From CATOSK01 sp034423195 (GTDB lineage Bacteria; Chloroflexota; Dehalococcoidia; Lucifugimonadales; UBA3495), in contig DAOUIZ010000037.1 of assembly GCA_034423195.1 (NCBI GenBank), positions 1 through 64,000 of the forward strand: a DNA stretch of 64,000 bases, written 5' to 3'. The position numbers and the translations under genes are program-made. This document shows, piece after piece, positions 44,017 through 51,723 of the stretch (positions within the stretch are counted from its first letter, which is position 1; each line of letters opens with the position of its first letter). The notes below the pieces were generated by a model. That model searched no databases. It saw only the letters and a list, made by a program, of their open reading frames with translations, and was not told where the DNA came from.

Positions 44017-44040
44017 GGGAGACAGGGATCGCTGTCTTCC
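44017..44040 (+). promoter_or_regulatory. leader hairpin before the ECF sigma gene
   Basis: GGGAGACAG and CTGTCTTCC form a 9-bp stem (one G-U pair) with loop GGATCG, ending 18 bases before the GTG start and just upstream of its GGAG. It could be a protein-binding dyad or an mRNA element affecting translation. Confidence 0.4.
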
Positions 44041-44058
44041 GGCGCCTGGAGACGGGCG

Positions 44059-44631
44059 GTGGATAGTTACAATGAGCTGGAAGACCTCCAGCTCATCCAA
44101 ATGACCGCTGGTGGCGACGGCCAGGCTCTCGAAGAGCTCTATTCCCGCTACTCGACGGCGGTTTACTCGCTGGCCCGGTATATGTTGCGTAACGAAGCCT
44201 CGGCGGAAGACGCCACGCAGGACATCTTCATCAATATCTGGACCAAATCGGCGAGCTACAAGCCGGAGCGGGGAGCCCCCCGGTCGTGGTTGATGAGCGT
44301 GGCCCACAACAAGATTATCGACATCATCCGCTCCCAGCGCCGGCACCAGAACCTGGGAGACCAGGGGGATTACGAGACCCTGGACCTTCTTCCGTCCCGG
44401 TCCCGGCCCACGGACGAAGAGGCGGAACTGAACATCGAACGGGAACGCATCATCAAGGCGCTGGACGGCCTGCCCGAGGGCCAAAGGTCGGCGCTTTTCC
44501 TGGCCTACTTCGAAGGGTATTCCCAATCCGAAATCGCGGCCAGGCTGGGCCTTCCCCTGGGAACGGTGAAAACAAGAATGCGGCTGGGAATGCAGAAGTT
44601 ACGGCTGGAACTGGAGGCCGATGTCGCCTGA
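44059..44631 (+). CDS. ECF-family RNA polymerase sigma factor
   Basis: This 190-residue extracytoplasmic-function sigma factor has region 2 with LYSRYSTAVYSLARYML and EDATQDIFINIWTKSASY, and region 4 with LDGLPEGQRSALFLAYFEGYSQSEIAARLGL, typical of the RpoE/SigK groups. The start is GTG 44059 with GGAG upstream. Its 3' end overlaps the next gene by 11 bases, which encodes an RskA-type anti-sigma factor. This arrangement implies control of the sigma factor by membrane sequestration and release by stress. Its regulon cannot be deduced, though autoregulation is common in the family. Confidence 0.93.
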   Translation: MDSYNELEDLQLIQMTAGGDGQALEELYSRYSTAVYSLARYMLRNEASAEDATQDIFINIWTKSASYKPERGAPRSWLMSVAHNKIIDIIRSQRRHQNLGDQGDYETLDLLPSRSRPTDEEAELNIERERIIKALDGLPEGQRSALFLAYFEGYSQSEIAARLGLPLGTVKTRMRLGMQKLRLELEADVA

Positions 44632-45565
44632 CATGAGGGGCCATCCCGACGACCTCTTCGAAGCCTACGCGCTGGAAGCGCTGGATGCTTACGAAGCGAA
44701 TCTGGTCGACCAACACCTGGAGAGCTGCTCCCGGTGCCAGGTCCTGGCCGGGCGGGCGTTGGAATCGGTAACCCGCCTCGCCATGGCCGTGCAGCAGGCT
44801 CCGGCTCCCCCGGGGATCCTCGACCGGGTCATGGCCGAGATTAACCCTCCGGCGCTGGAGATGAGTCCGGCCGCGAGCACCCGGGCGCCCCGGTGGCCGG
44901 TGCCCGGATGGTCAATGCCCCGGTTCATGCTGCCTTCCTGGTTCACTCTCCGGGGACTGGCCCTCCCCGCGGCTGCGGTGGTGGTGCTGGCCCTTTTCGG
45001 GCTGTCGGTGGCTTTGAACCTGAGGCTGGCCGAACAGGTCGATGACATGGCCCAGCGAAACTCAACGGTCACGGCCCAGATGGCCAGCGCGTTGCGGGAA
45101 ACGGAAAGGTTGCAGCGGGAAACCTCCGTCATCGCCGCCCAGATGGAAAGCTCCGGCATAGTGTCGCTGGGGAAAATCTCCGATTGGACCGCCACTCTGA
45201 TTGGCAGCTACCTCGATTCCTTCCCGGAAGCCCAACCCGTGATGTTGGAACCGTCGGAAGACCATTCCGGCCACGAAGGGTTCCTGCTGGTTGAGGACGA
45301 AGGCAGGAAGGCGACGATGATGATTTCCAGCCAGAACCCCGCGTCGGGCAACACGCCGTACCTCGTCTGGCTGGTCCGGGGGACAGACTGGACCCCGGCG
45401 GGAGAGGTAATGGTGAACGAGTCAGGGCAGGGAACGCTGAACATCGAATCCGGCCAGTCCCTGTTCGAGTTCGACTCGGTGAGCGTTACGATGGAAGGGC
45501 AGGAACCGGCCCGCGACCAGGTTGTGCTGACCAGCCGGATTCCCCATCAGGCCAACCCCAGGTAG
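44621..45565 (+). CDS. anti-sigma factor, RskA-like, zinc-finger type
   Basis: This 314-residue single-pass membrane protein inhibits the ECF sigma factor. The N-terminal anti-sigma domain has the zinc-binding HxxxCxxC pattern in DQHLESCSRC near residue 31. One transmembrane helix lies at about 108-130 (LALPAAAVVVLALFGLSVAL), followed by a coiled-coil and an extracytoplasmic RskA domain (about 210-314) with SSQNPASGNTPYLVWLVRG. The ATG at 44621 follows GGAGG and overlaps the sigma gene. The overlap ensures equal expression of both partners. Release presumably involves regulated proteolysis of this protein; proteases are not encoded here. Confidence 0.9.
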   Translation: MSPDMRGHPDDLFEAYALEALDAYEANLVDQHLESCSRCQVLAGRALESVTRLAMAVQQAPAPPGILDRVMAEINPPALEMSPAASTRAPRWPVPGWSMPRFMLPSWFTLRGLALPAAAVVVLALFGLSVALNLRLAEQVDDMAQRNSTVTAQMASALRETERLQRETSVIAAQMESSGIVSLGKISDWTATLIGSYLDSFPEAQPVMLEPSEDHSGHEGFLLVEDEGRKATMMISSQNPASGNTPYLVWLVRGTDWTPAGEVMVNESGQGTLNIESGQSLFEFDSVSVTMEGQEPARDQVVLTSRIPHQANPR

Positions 45566-45583
45566 GAGACCCGGGCTTCACCG

Positions 45584-45733
45584 ATGACTGCGGAGCCTCG
45601 GAAACCGGCACCCGCGCCCGGCCCGGCCAGTCCCCCGTCGGCTTGCGAAATTTGCGGCGGGCCCACGCTGGAGCTTCACTGCAAGATCCAATGCCGCAAC
45701 TGCGGCTACACCCGCGACTGCTCCGACCCCTAG
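45584..45733 (+). CDS. 49-residue zinc-ribbon protein
   Basis: This small gene encodes 49 residues. A Pro/Ala-rich N-terminal tail precedes a ribbon with four or five Cys: CEICGG, HCKIQC and NCGYTRDCSDP. The pattern CxxC...Cx3CxxC is a zinc ribbon as found in translation or regulatory small proteins. The ATG at 45584 follows the anti-sigma stop by 18 bases with GTAGGAGA upstream, so it is likely the third gene of the sigma operon. No similar family member is known to me in that position. It is too short for standard gene callers. Confidence 0.65.
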   Translation: MTAEPRKPAPAPGPASPPSACEICGGPTLELHCKIQCRNCGYTRDCSDP

Positions 45734-45824
45734 CGCCGTCGGCGGCCATTCACCGAAAGACTGTCTCGAAGCCGCCTACCCTCTCTCCCGTCACCCCCAC
45801 GCAAGGCCAGCCCTGCCGCCTACT

Positions 45825-45909
45825 CTCCCGTCATTCCCGCGCAGAGCCTGCCCCTGGCGACTGAGGAGGGACGACGAAGGAGGGAAAGGGGCGGGAATCC
45901 AGACCCCCG
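45825..45909. repeat. family A dispersed repeat (full copy)
   Basis: It runs from CCCGTCATTCCCGCGCAGAG to GCGGGAATCCAGACCCCCG, with TTCCCGC/GCGGGAA terminal arms and the interior GCCTGCCCCTGGCGACTGAG. Very similar copies are at 50091-50168, 57785-57868 and 63825-63898. Confidence 0.85.
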
Positions 45910-45929
45910 CAAACCGTCGCCCCATGCCG

Positions 45930-47384
45930 TCACTCCCCGCGCGGGAAAGGCCACCACTCCGGGTAGTCCCGCAGACGCAGGTGCCGGAAAAGCTCGGGAT
46001 GGGTATCCACCGCCAGCCTCATCGCCTGGGAGACCGGCTCCCGGATGGCATCGTGGGCCAGCTCCGACGTGCGGAGCTTGAAGAGGTGGTGGCACTCCCT
46101 CAGGTTGACGTGGGCCACGGCGCGGCGGTAATGGGCGTGGGAAACCAGGTACTGGGCGGCCACAGGAGAAATGTCACGCACCCGCCGGAAGGTATCCTCC
46201 GCCCGCCCCAGCACCGACTCGAACACGGCGGCCATTCCCGCATCGTGGATCAGGGGCGGCAATCGGTATCCCAGGTCCACCGTCGCCGGTTGCGGGAGAC
46301 AGGTCAGCATCCGGTGGCGCCTGAACTCCCGGAATGCGCCGTAATCCAGGGTGAACTCCAAGGTGTACTGTACGGTCTCGAACTCCCGCCCGGGCAGATC
46401 GTGTGGCCCTATCCCCTCCACGCAGCGGTGGATTATGTCATGTCTCTGGGACTCCGGCATGGCCCGGACCGTCTGGAGCACGTCGTCGTAGCCCGTCCCT
46501 GAGTAGCGGTAGAGCAGGGCCGCGGCCAGCTTTTCCACCGCATCGGTATCCCACCCGACCAGCCTGGCCGGGATAACGGAAGCATCCGCGCCGCCTCCCG
46601 GGATAGCTCCCCCTTCCCGGGTCCCGGCCTCGGAAGCCAACTCCTTCTGCTCCGCCGAGACGGCGGTGAGATAGGCGTTCTCGTCGGCGTACTTGATCAG
46701 GGTGGGAGTGATGGTGCGGGCCTGCTCCCGAATCTCCAGCCCCACGTCCCGCTCCTCGGCCAGTTCCGAGGACAGGAGCTTGGTGACCGCGTGTTCCAGG
46801 GTGCGGGCGTTGGCCGTGACTCCCACGTTGGTCAGGGTGGCGGCCGGCAGCACTTCCCGGCACTGGTCCGTGGCTATGCGCCGCAGCCGCAGCCGGTAGG
46901 CGGATTCACGCTCCCCGTCCGCCCGGGGATGCTCCCTGGCTAGGTGCGCCATGCAGCCGTCGAGCAGTCGGGAATATGCCTCGAACATGCTCCGGCAGGT
47001 GCTGTGGTACTCCTCCAGCAGCAGGGGGAAGGGCTCCAGTTCCCGGGGAGTGTGGTAGCTGCCCGGAGGCAGCACCTGGTACCGGGATGACTTCTCGGTG
47101 TAGGAAGCCAAACGGTTGTCCTCGATGCCGTCGCAGGCCAGTCGGGATACGTTCTCCACGGCCAGGTGGACCACGGCGTGCTCCGCGACGGAGGCATGAC
47201 CGTATCCCAGGACCCATCGCTCGTGGAAATCGGCGGCGCGTTCCCGGCTGACCTCCTCGGCAATCTCGTCGAAAGGTTCGGGCCGGCGCGAGGTCATGGC
47301 AAAGACAACGGCGATCTGCTCTTCGGTCAGACCGTGGGCGTCCAGCGGGTAGACCCGGCGGCTGGGGGCGTGTTCAGTGCTCAC
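45930..47384 (-). CDS. tandem ThyX-like (flavin-dependent thymidylate synthase) protein
   Basis: This 484-residue protein has two ThyX-like halves. Half 1 (about 10-240) contains GYGHASVAEHAVVHL and the modified active-site string NRLASYTEKSSRYQ (90-103), in which the RHR of the ThyX motif RHRxxSxNExSxR is DNR. Half 2 (about 265-484) carries FRRHRMLTCLPQPATVDLGYR, with the His-Arg-Arg retained but the Ser/Asn/Glu part changed. A normal ThyX is about 220-250 residues and works as a homotetramer. The duplicated chain could pair its halves to form hybrid sites, or could have a new function. The start is GTG 47384 with a weak ribosome site. Confidence 0.8.
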   Translation of the reverse strand: MSTEHAPSRRVYPLDAHGLTEEQIAVVFAMTSRRPEPFDEIAEEVSRERAADFHERWVLGYGHASVAEHAVVHLAVENVSRLACDGIEDNRLASYTEKSSRYQVLPPGSYHTPRELEPFPLLLEEYHSTCRSMFEAYSRLLDGCMAHLAREHPRADGERESAYRLRLRRIATDQCREVLPAATLTNVGVTANARTLEHAVTKLLSSELAEERDVGLEIREQARTITPTLIKYADENAYLTAVSAEQKELASEAGTREGGAIPGGGADASVIPARLVGWDTDAVEKLAAALLYRYSGTGYDDVLQTVRAMPESQRHDIIHRCVEGIGPHDLPGREFETVQYTLEFTLDYGAFREFRRHRMLTCLPQPATVDLGYRLPPLIHDAGMAAVFESVLGRAEDTFRRVRDISPVAAQYLVSHAHYRRAVAHVNLRECHHLFKLRTSELAHDAIREPVSQAMRLAVDTHPELFRHLRLRDYPEWWPFPRGE

Positions 47385-47470
47385 TCATACAATTGTTGAT
47401 GAACGCCGGGGAAAAAAATATAACCTGTCTTGCGGTATTTGAGAGATTTAGCCAGCTCAGGCGTCGGCGG

Positions 47471-48256
47471 CTAGGGCTTCCGGCAAACCAGCATGGCCCA
47501 GCGGTGTCGGAACATTAGCTCCCCCTCTTCCAGGTACGGATACATCCCGGTTTCGGGCCCGCCCGATAGCTCGGATTGCAAGTCCCGCAGGATCAGGGCC
47601 CGGGATTCGTCGGGGGTCTGGGTCATGTCCATCCAGCTCTCAACGCTGCGTTGGGCCTCGAAGGCGGAGGTGCGGGCGATTTCCAGGCCGCACTCCTCGG
47701 CCATGGCTCGGAGGCGGCTGACGGGCAGGGCGTTGGTGTGGGATGGGTCCCGGAGGCGTTCCAGGTGGTTGTGGGTCTCGGCGGTGGCCGGGTCTTCGGA
47801 TGTGGTGAGGTCAATGATTGCGACGTGCCCGCCGGAACGACAGGCGCGGACCATTTCCCGCAGGCACCTGCCGGGGTCTTCCACCTGGTGCATGGCCAGG
47901 CGGCACGCCACCAGCGAGAAGCTCCCGTCTTCGTATGGCAGACTCCGGGCATCGCCCAGGTCGAAGGTGACGTTGGTCAACCCCTCTTCGGCGGCCAGTT
48001 GGCTGCCCCGTGCGACCATCTCCGGGGTCACGTCCACGGCGACGGACTGGGCAACCGTCGGGGCCATTCCCCGGGCCAGGACCCCGGTGCCCGCCGCCAC
48101 GTCCAACACCCGCATATCCGGGCGCAGCTCCAGGTTCTCCAGGCTCCAGGCCAGGGCGTGTTCGTTGCCGCCGGACACCACGTAGGTATCCCAGTTGGCG
48201 GCCTGCTGGGAAAACTGCTCCTGGATCAGCTCGTCGTGGGTCCTTTCCTGGGACAT
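47471..48256 (-). CDS. SAM-dependent methyltransferase (UbiE-like)
   Basis: This 261-residue class I methyltransferase (Methyltransf_11/UbiE group) has motif I VLDVAAGTGVLARGMA near residue 57, followed by VAVDVTPEMVARG, DARSLPYEDGSFSLVACRLAMHQVEDP near 106 and VAIIDLTTSEDP near 145. It is soluble. GGAAGGA precedes ATG at 48256. It is 55 bases downstream of the ThDP enzyme on the same strand. Possible acceptors include quinone precursors or a small secondary metabolite; neighbouring genes do not fix the substrate. Confidence 0.87.
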   Translation of the reverse strand: MSQERTHDELIQEQFSQQAANWDTYVVSGGNEHALAWSLENLELRPDMRVLDVAAGTGVLARGMAPTVAQSVAVDVTPEMVARGSQLAAEEGLTNVTFDLGDARSLPYEDGSFSLVACRLAMHQVEDPGRCLREMVRACRSGGHVAIIDLTTSEDPATAETHNHLERLRDPSHTNALPVSRLRAMAEECGLEIARTSAFEAQRSVESWMDMTQTPDESRALILRDLQSELSGGPETGMYPYLEEGELMFRHRWAMLVCRKP

Positions 48257-48311
48257 TTCCTTCCTTTGCCTCCCTCGCTTTCCGGCGGGCCGCGGGATAC
48301 CCGTCTCCCGG

Positions 48312-49949
48312 CTAGACCAGCGCCCCGAACCCGTTGGGAATCTCCACCTCTATCAACTGCACCCGGTCGGCCTGCACCGCCTGCTCCAGGGCCTTCGACA
48401 GACCATCTACTGTGGAAACTCGGGTGCCGGGGATGCCGTAGGAGTCGAAGAGCTTGATAAAATCCGGGTTTACCAGGTCTGTGCCCATCAACCGGTCGCT
48501 GAAGCGGGCGCTCTGGTATCCCTTCAGGACTCCCCAGGCGTTGTCGTTGAAAATGACGACTATCGGATTGATGCCGTACTGCACGGCCGTCCCCAATTCC
48601 TGCGCGTTGTACTGGAATCCGCCGTCGCCCGTGATGCACACCACCGGACACTCCGGCTTGCCAACCTTGGCCCCCAGCGCGGAGGGAAAGCCAAACCCCA
48701 ACCCTGCCCAGCCCCAGGGATACATGAACTGCCGGGGCTGCTCGATTGCCAGGCAGCGGGCCGCCCGGCTGGCCGGAACGGTCGCGTCCAGGGTGAAGAT
48801 CGTTTCCCCGGGAGTGGCCGCACGGATGGCCTCAAACGCCCGCAGCTCGTTCCCCCACGTATCCTGGAGCACCCGATATTGCTGCTCCTTCAGAGCGGCG
48901 ACTTCCTGGCGGTACTCCGCCGGGCTTTCCACGTCCCGGCCCCCGATGCCCTGCAGCAGCTGGGCGGCGACAGCCCGGGAATTGGCCGTGATGGCAACCG
49001 CCGCCGGATAGTTCTTGCCGATGTATTCCTCGTCCAGCAGGACATGGACCAGGTTTTCCGGCAGCTTCAGGTCCACCCCAACCGTGGAGCGGTAGGCCAG
49101 GGCGGAACCGAGCACCAGCGCGGCATCGCACGATCCCAGCCAGTCCTGGGCCGGATTCTCCCCCCAGATGCGTCGCCCCAGCGCTGGCCCCAGGGACAGC
49201 TGGTGGCTTTCCGGGAAGGCCCCCTTGGCCCCGTCGGTGGTGACCACCGCCGCTCCCAGCCTCTCGGCCAGCTCGATGACTTCAGCCCCGCCGCCCTGGG
49301 ACTGTACCTCCTCGCCCACCACAATAACCGGGCGTTTCGCGTCCAGCATCACCTGGAGCGCCTGCTCCACCATCGCTGGATCACCCTGGGGGATGTCCGG
49401 CTCCCGGGGACGGAGAATCTCCACCTCCGCCGTCTCTCCCAGCATATCGGTCGGCACTTCCAGCTCGATGGGCCGGGGACGGCGTTCCTGGAAGCGGCGG
49501 AAGGCTTCCACGAAATGGTCCGGTATGGCCTCCACCTCGCCGATCATCGCGTTCCAGTCGGTGACGGCCCGGAACATCCCCAGCTGGTCCTTGGTCTCGT
49601 GGGTAGCCAGCTTGTTGCTGCCGACGAATTCCCGCTCCACGTTGGTCGTCACCTGCAGGATCGACGAGCTGGAGAAGTAGGCTTCCCCCATGGCGCCCAT
49701 GGAGTCGGCGGCCCCGGGGCCGGTGCTGGTCAGCAGCACCCCCGGCTTGCCCGTCGCCCTCGAGTAGCCGTCCGCCATGTACCCGCAGCCCAGCTCCAGC
49801 CGTCCGCCGATGAAGCGGAGCGAGTCCTGGTTGTCGAACAGGGCGTCAAAGAGGTCCAGGGTATGGACGGAAATAATCCCGAATATCGTGTCAACGCCCT
49901 GGGCCTTCAACGATTCGGCAATGGTCTGTCCACCAGTCATCAGCGGCAT
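48312..49949 (-). CDS. thiamine-diphosphate enzyme, acetolactate-synthase-like (copy 3)
   Basis: This 545-residue ThDP enzyme has the N-terminal motif as GGRLELGCGYMADGYSR: the catalytic Glu is kept but the usual preceding His is Leu. The central VPTDMLGETAEVEILRP and the C-terminal cofactor motif GDGGFQYNAQELGTAVQY...FNDNAWGVLKGYQ are intact. The WGWAGLGFGFPSALGAK segment is typical of the group. GGAGAG precedes ATG. It is probably co-transcribed with the methyltransferase. The changed His position suggests different substrate handling from the other three copies in this window. Confidence 0.85.
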   Translation of the reverse strand: MPLMTGGQTIAESLKAQGVDTIFGIISVHTLDLFDALFDNQDSLRFIGGRLELGCGYMADGYSRATGKPGVLLTSTGPGAADSMGAMGEAYFSSSSILQVTTNVEREFVGSNKLATHETKDQLGMFRAVTDWNAMIGEVEAIPDHFVEAFRRFQERRPRPIELEVPTDMLGETAEVEILRPREPDIPQGDPAMVEQALQVMLDAKRPVIVVGEEVQSQGGGAEVIELAERLGAAVVTTDGAKGAFPESHQLSLGPALGRRIWGENPAQDWLGSCDAALVLGSALAYRSTVGVDLKLPENLVHVLLDEEYIGKNYPAAVAITANSRAVAAQLLQGIGGRDVESPAEYRQEVAALKEQQYRVLQDTWGNELRAFEAIRAATPGETIFTLDATVPASRAARCLAIEQPRQFMYPWGWAGLGFGFPSALGAKVGKPECPVVCITGDGGFQYNAQELGTAVQYGINPIVVIFNDNAWGVLKGYQSARFSDRLMGTDLVNPDFIKLFDSYGIPGTRVSTVDGLSKALEQAVQADRVQLIEVEIPNGFGALV

Positions 49950-50024
49950 GCGCTCTCTCCTTGAGTGTCGAATAACAATCTCAAAACGCGGCGTTGCAAT
50001 TTAGGCGGTTTCGTTCCCGCCTCT

Positions 50025-50054
50025 CGTCGTTCCTGCGGAGGCAGGAACCTATTA
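50025..50054. repeat. family B repeat (diverged)
   Basis: The sequence CGTCGTTCCTGCGGAGGCAG followed by GAACC matches the family B stem-loop, with compensating changes (GTTCCTGC / GCAGGAAC) preserving the 8-bp stem. Confidence 0.75.
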
Positions 50055-50090
50055 GTCCCGCCGGAGCACTTCCCACTCGCACCCACCACC

Positions 50091-50168
50091 TCTCCCGTCA
50101 CCCCCGCGCAGAGCCTGCCCCTGGCGACTGAGGAGGGACGACCAAGGCGGGAAAGGGGCGGGGGTTAG
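50091..50168. repeat. family A dispersed repeat
   Basis: This is a full-length copy with CACCCCCGCGCAGAGCCTGC and a GGGGCGGGGG right end, between the ThDP and E2 genes. The bases around it (49950-50201) contain no gene. Confidence 0.8.
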
Positions 50169-50201
50169 GATGGGGGTGAAAACCCAAATGTCCCACACAC
50201 C

Positions 50202-51617
50202 CTAAAGCAGCAACACCACCGGATTCTCCAGCACCCGCTTCACTTCCATCAGAAACTGCGCGGCCTCCGCCCCGTCTGCCACCCGGTGATCGGTGGACAG
50301 CGTAGCCTTCATCAACTGCCCCACCGCCAGTTGTCCGTCCCGGACCACCGGCTGCTCCTTCACCGAACCCACCGCCAGAACGGCGGCGTGGGGCGGGTAG
50401 ATGATGGCTGCAAAGCTCTCCACGTCGAACATTCCCAGGTTGCTGACGCTGAAGGTGGTGCTGCTGTATTCGTCATTGCGTAAGTGTCCGCTGTTGGCCC
50501 GCTGGATGAGGTCCTTGCTGGCGGCGGCCAGCTCCACCAGGCTCTTGTCCTGGCAGTTGGCGATGCCGGGGACCATCAGTCCCGCTTCCAGGGCGATGGC
50601 GATGCCGATGTTGACCTGGGGGTGAAATTCCAGCGCCCCGTCGGAGAAGGAAGCGTTGAACTTGGGATGCCGCCCCAGGGCCAGGGCGCACGCCTTGACT
50701 ATCAGGTCGTTGACCGTAACCCGTGATTCGGAATCTACCGCGTCGTTGACTTCCCCCCGCAGGCTCATGGCCCTTCCCATGTCAATCTCGGCGGTCACAT
50801 AGAAGTGCGGCGCATCCCGCTTCGAGTCCGACGTGACCCGGGCGATGGCCTGCCGCATCCTGGAAAGCTCCACCCGCTCCCCCGCCTCAGCCGGAACGTC
50901 CGCCGCACCGCCATCTGGCCCGGAAGGCGCTTCCGATACCGTCGCTGGAACGGGAGCGGGAGGCTGGTATTCCAGCACGTCCTTCTCGACGATGCGCCCA
51001 CCCGGACCGGTCCCATTGATTTCCGACAGGTCAATGCCCCGTTCCCGGGCCAGTCGCCGGGCGATGGGCGATGCCCGGACCCCGCCGGGGGGTTCCGCCG
51101 GAACCGAGGGCGGCTGGTATTCCAGGACATCCCTTTCCACGATCCGCCCGCCGGGACCGGTGCCGTTCACATCCCCCAGGTCAACGCCCCGTTCCCGGGC
51201 CAGTCGGCGGGCAATTGGAGACGCCCGCAGGCGGCCCTCATCGGCTGCCCCGCTGTCGGCCGTCCCGGTGCCGGAAAGGGAAGCGGGCGTCTGCGAGGAC
51301 GGGGTGGATTCAACTTCTGAATCCGCCGGTGCTGCCTCGGGCGGCGACGCCGACAGGTCATCCTCCGGCAGAGCCTCGCCAGGGGCCGTGATAATGGCGA
51401 TGAGTTCGCCCACCGGAACGACCATCCCCTCGGCGGCGACTATCTTGCCTACGACCCCGCCGGTATAGGCTTCGAACTCGACGGTGGCCTTGTCCGTTTC
51501 GATGTCCGCCAGGACTTCGCCCCGGGCGACCGTCTCGCCTTCCTTCTTGTGCCAGCGGACCACGGTGCCTTCCCGCATGTCGTAGCCCATCTGGGGCATC
51601 ACTATGCTTGTCGCCAA
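50202..51617 (-). CDS. 2-oxoacid dehydrogenase E2 (dihydrolipoyl acyltransferase), two E3-binding domains
   Basis: This 471-residue E2 subunit of a pyruvate- or branched-chain-type complex transfers acyl groups from lipoate to CoA. The N-terminal lipoyl domain has the lipoylated Lys in IETDKATVEFEA near residue 43. Two nearly identical peripheral-subunit binding domains follow, at about 130-170 and 180-220, each starting RASPIARRLARERG and ending GGRIVE(K/R)DVLEY. The catalytic domain has the active His in STDHRVADGAEAAQFL near the end. A single binding domain is usual. The lipoamide dehydrogenase gene is just upstream, but E1 is absent from the window. Confidence 0.92.
   Translation of the reverse strand: MATSIVMPQMGYDMREGTVVRWHKKEGETVARGEVLADIETDKATVEFEAYTGGVVGKIVAAEGMVVPVGELIAIITAPGEALPEDDLSASPPEAAPADSEVESTPSSQTPASLSGTGTADSGAADEGRLRASPIARRLARERGVDLGDVNGTGPGGRIVERDVLEYQPPSVPAEPPGGVRASPIARRLARERGIDLSEINGTGPGGRIVEKDVLEYQPPAPVPATVSEAPSGPDGGAADVPAEAGERVELSRMRQAIARVTSDSKRDAPHFYVTAEIDMGRAMSLRGEVNDAVDSESRVTVNDLIVKACALALGRHPKFNASFSDGALEFHPQVNIGIAIALEAGLMVPGIANCQDKSLVELAAASKDLIQRANSGHLRNDEYSSTTFSVSNLGMFDVESFAAIIYPPHAAVLAVGSVKEQPVVRDGQLAVGQLMKATLSTDHRVADGAEAAQFLMEVKRVLENPVVLLL
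50968..51227. repeat. tandem duplicated E3-binding-domain coding segment
   Basis: Two segments of about 110 bases (50968-51077 and 51118-51227, offset 150 bases) encode the two binding domains of E2. They are similar but not identical, with many synonymous differences, so the duplication is not recent. Confidence 0.85.
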
Positions 51618-51687
51618 GGTGGCCTCCCGGCAAAAAATTTCGGCGTCACAGTCCGGCGTTCACCCGATGGTCAAACGTGCGAAGGGC

Positions 51688-51717
51688 GCCCGTGCCCGTG
51701 CCCGTGCCCGTGCCCGT
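51688..51717. repeat. five tandem copies of GCCCGT
   Basis: This hexanucleotide microsatellite lies between the lpdA stop and the E2 start, a 106-base gap. It may vary in copy number between strains and is not translated. Confidence 0.9.
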
Positions 51718-51723
51718 TGGAGT

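Noticed and set aside
48195..49964. A 589-codon rightward open frame opposite the ThDP gene
   Set aside because: It is the complement frame of a clear ThDP enzyme in high-GC DNA; it has no ribosome site or motifs.
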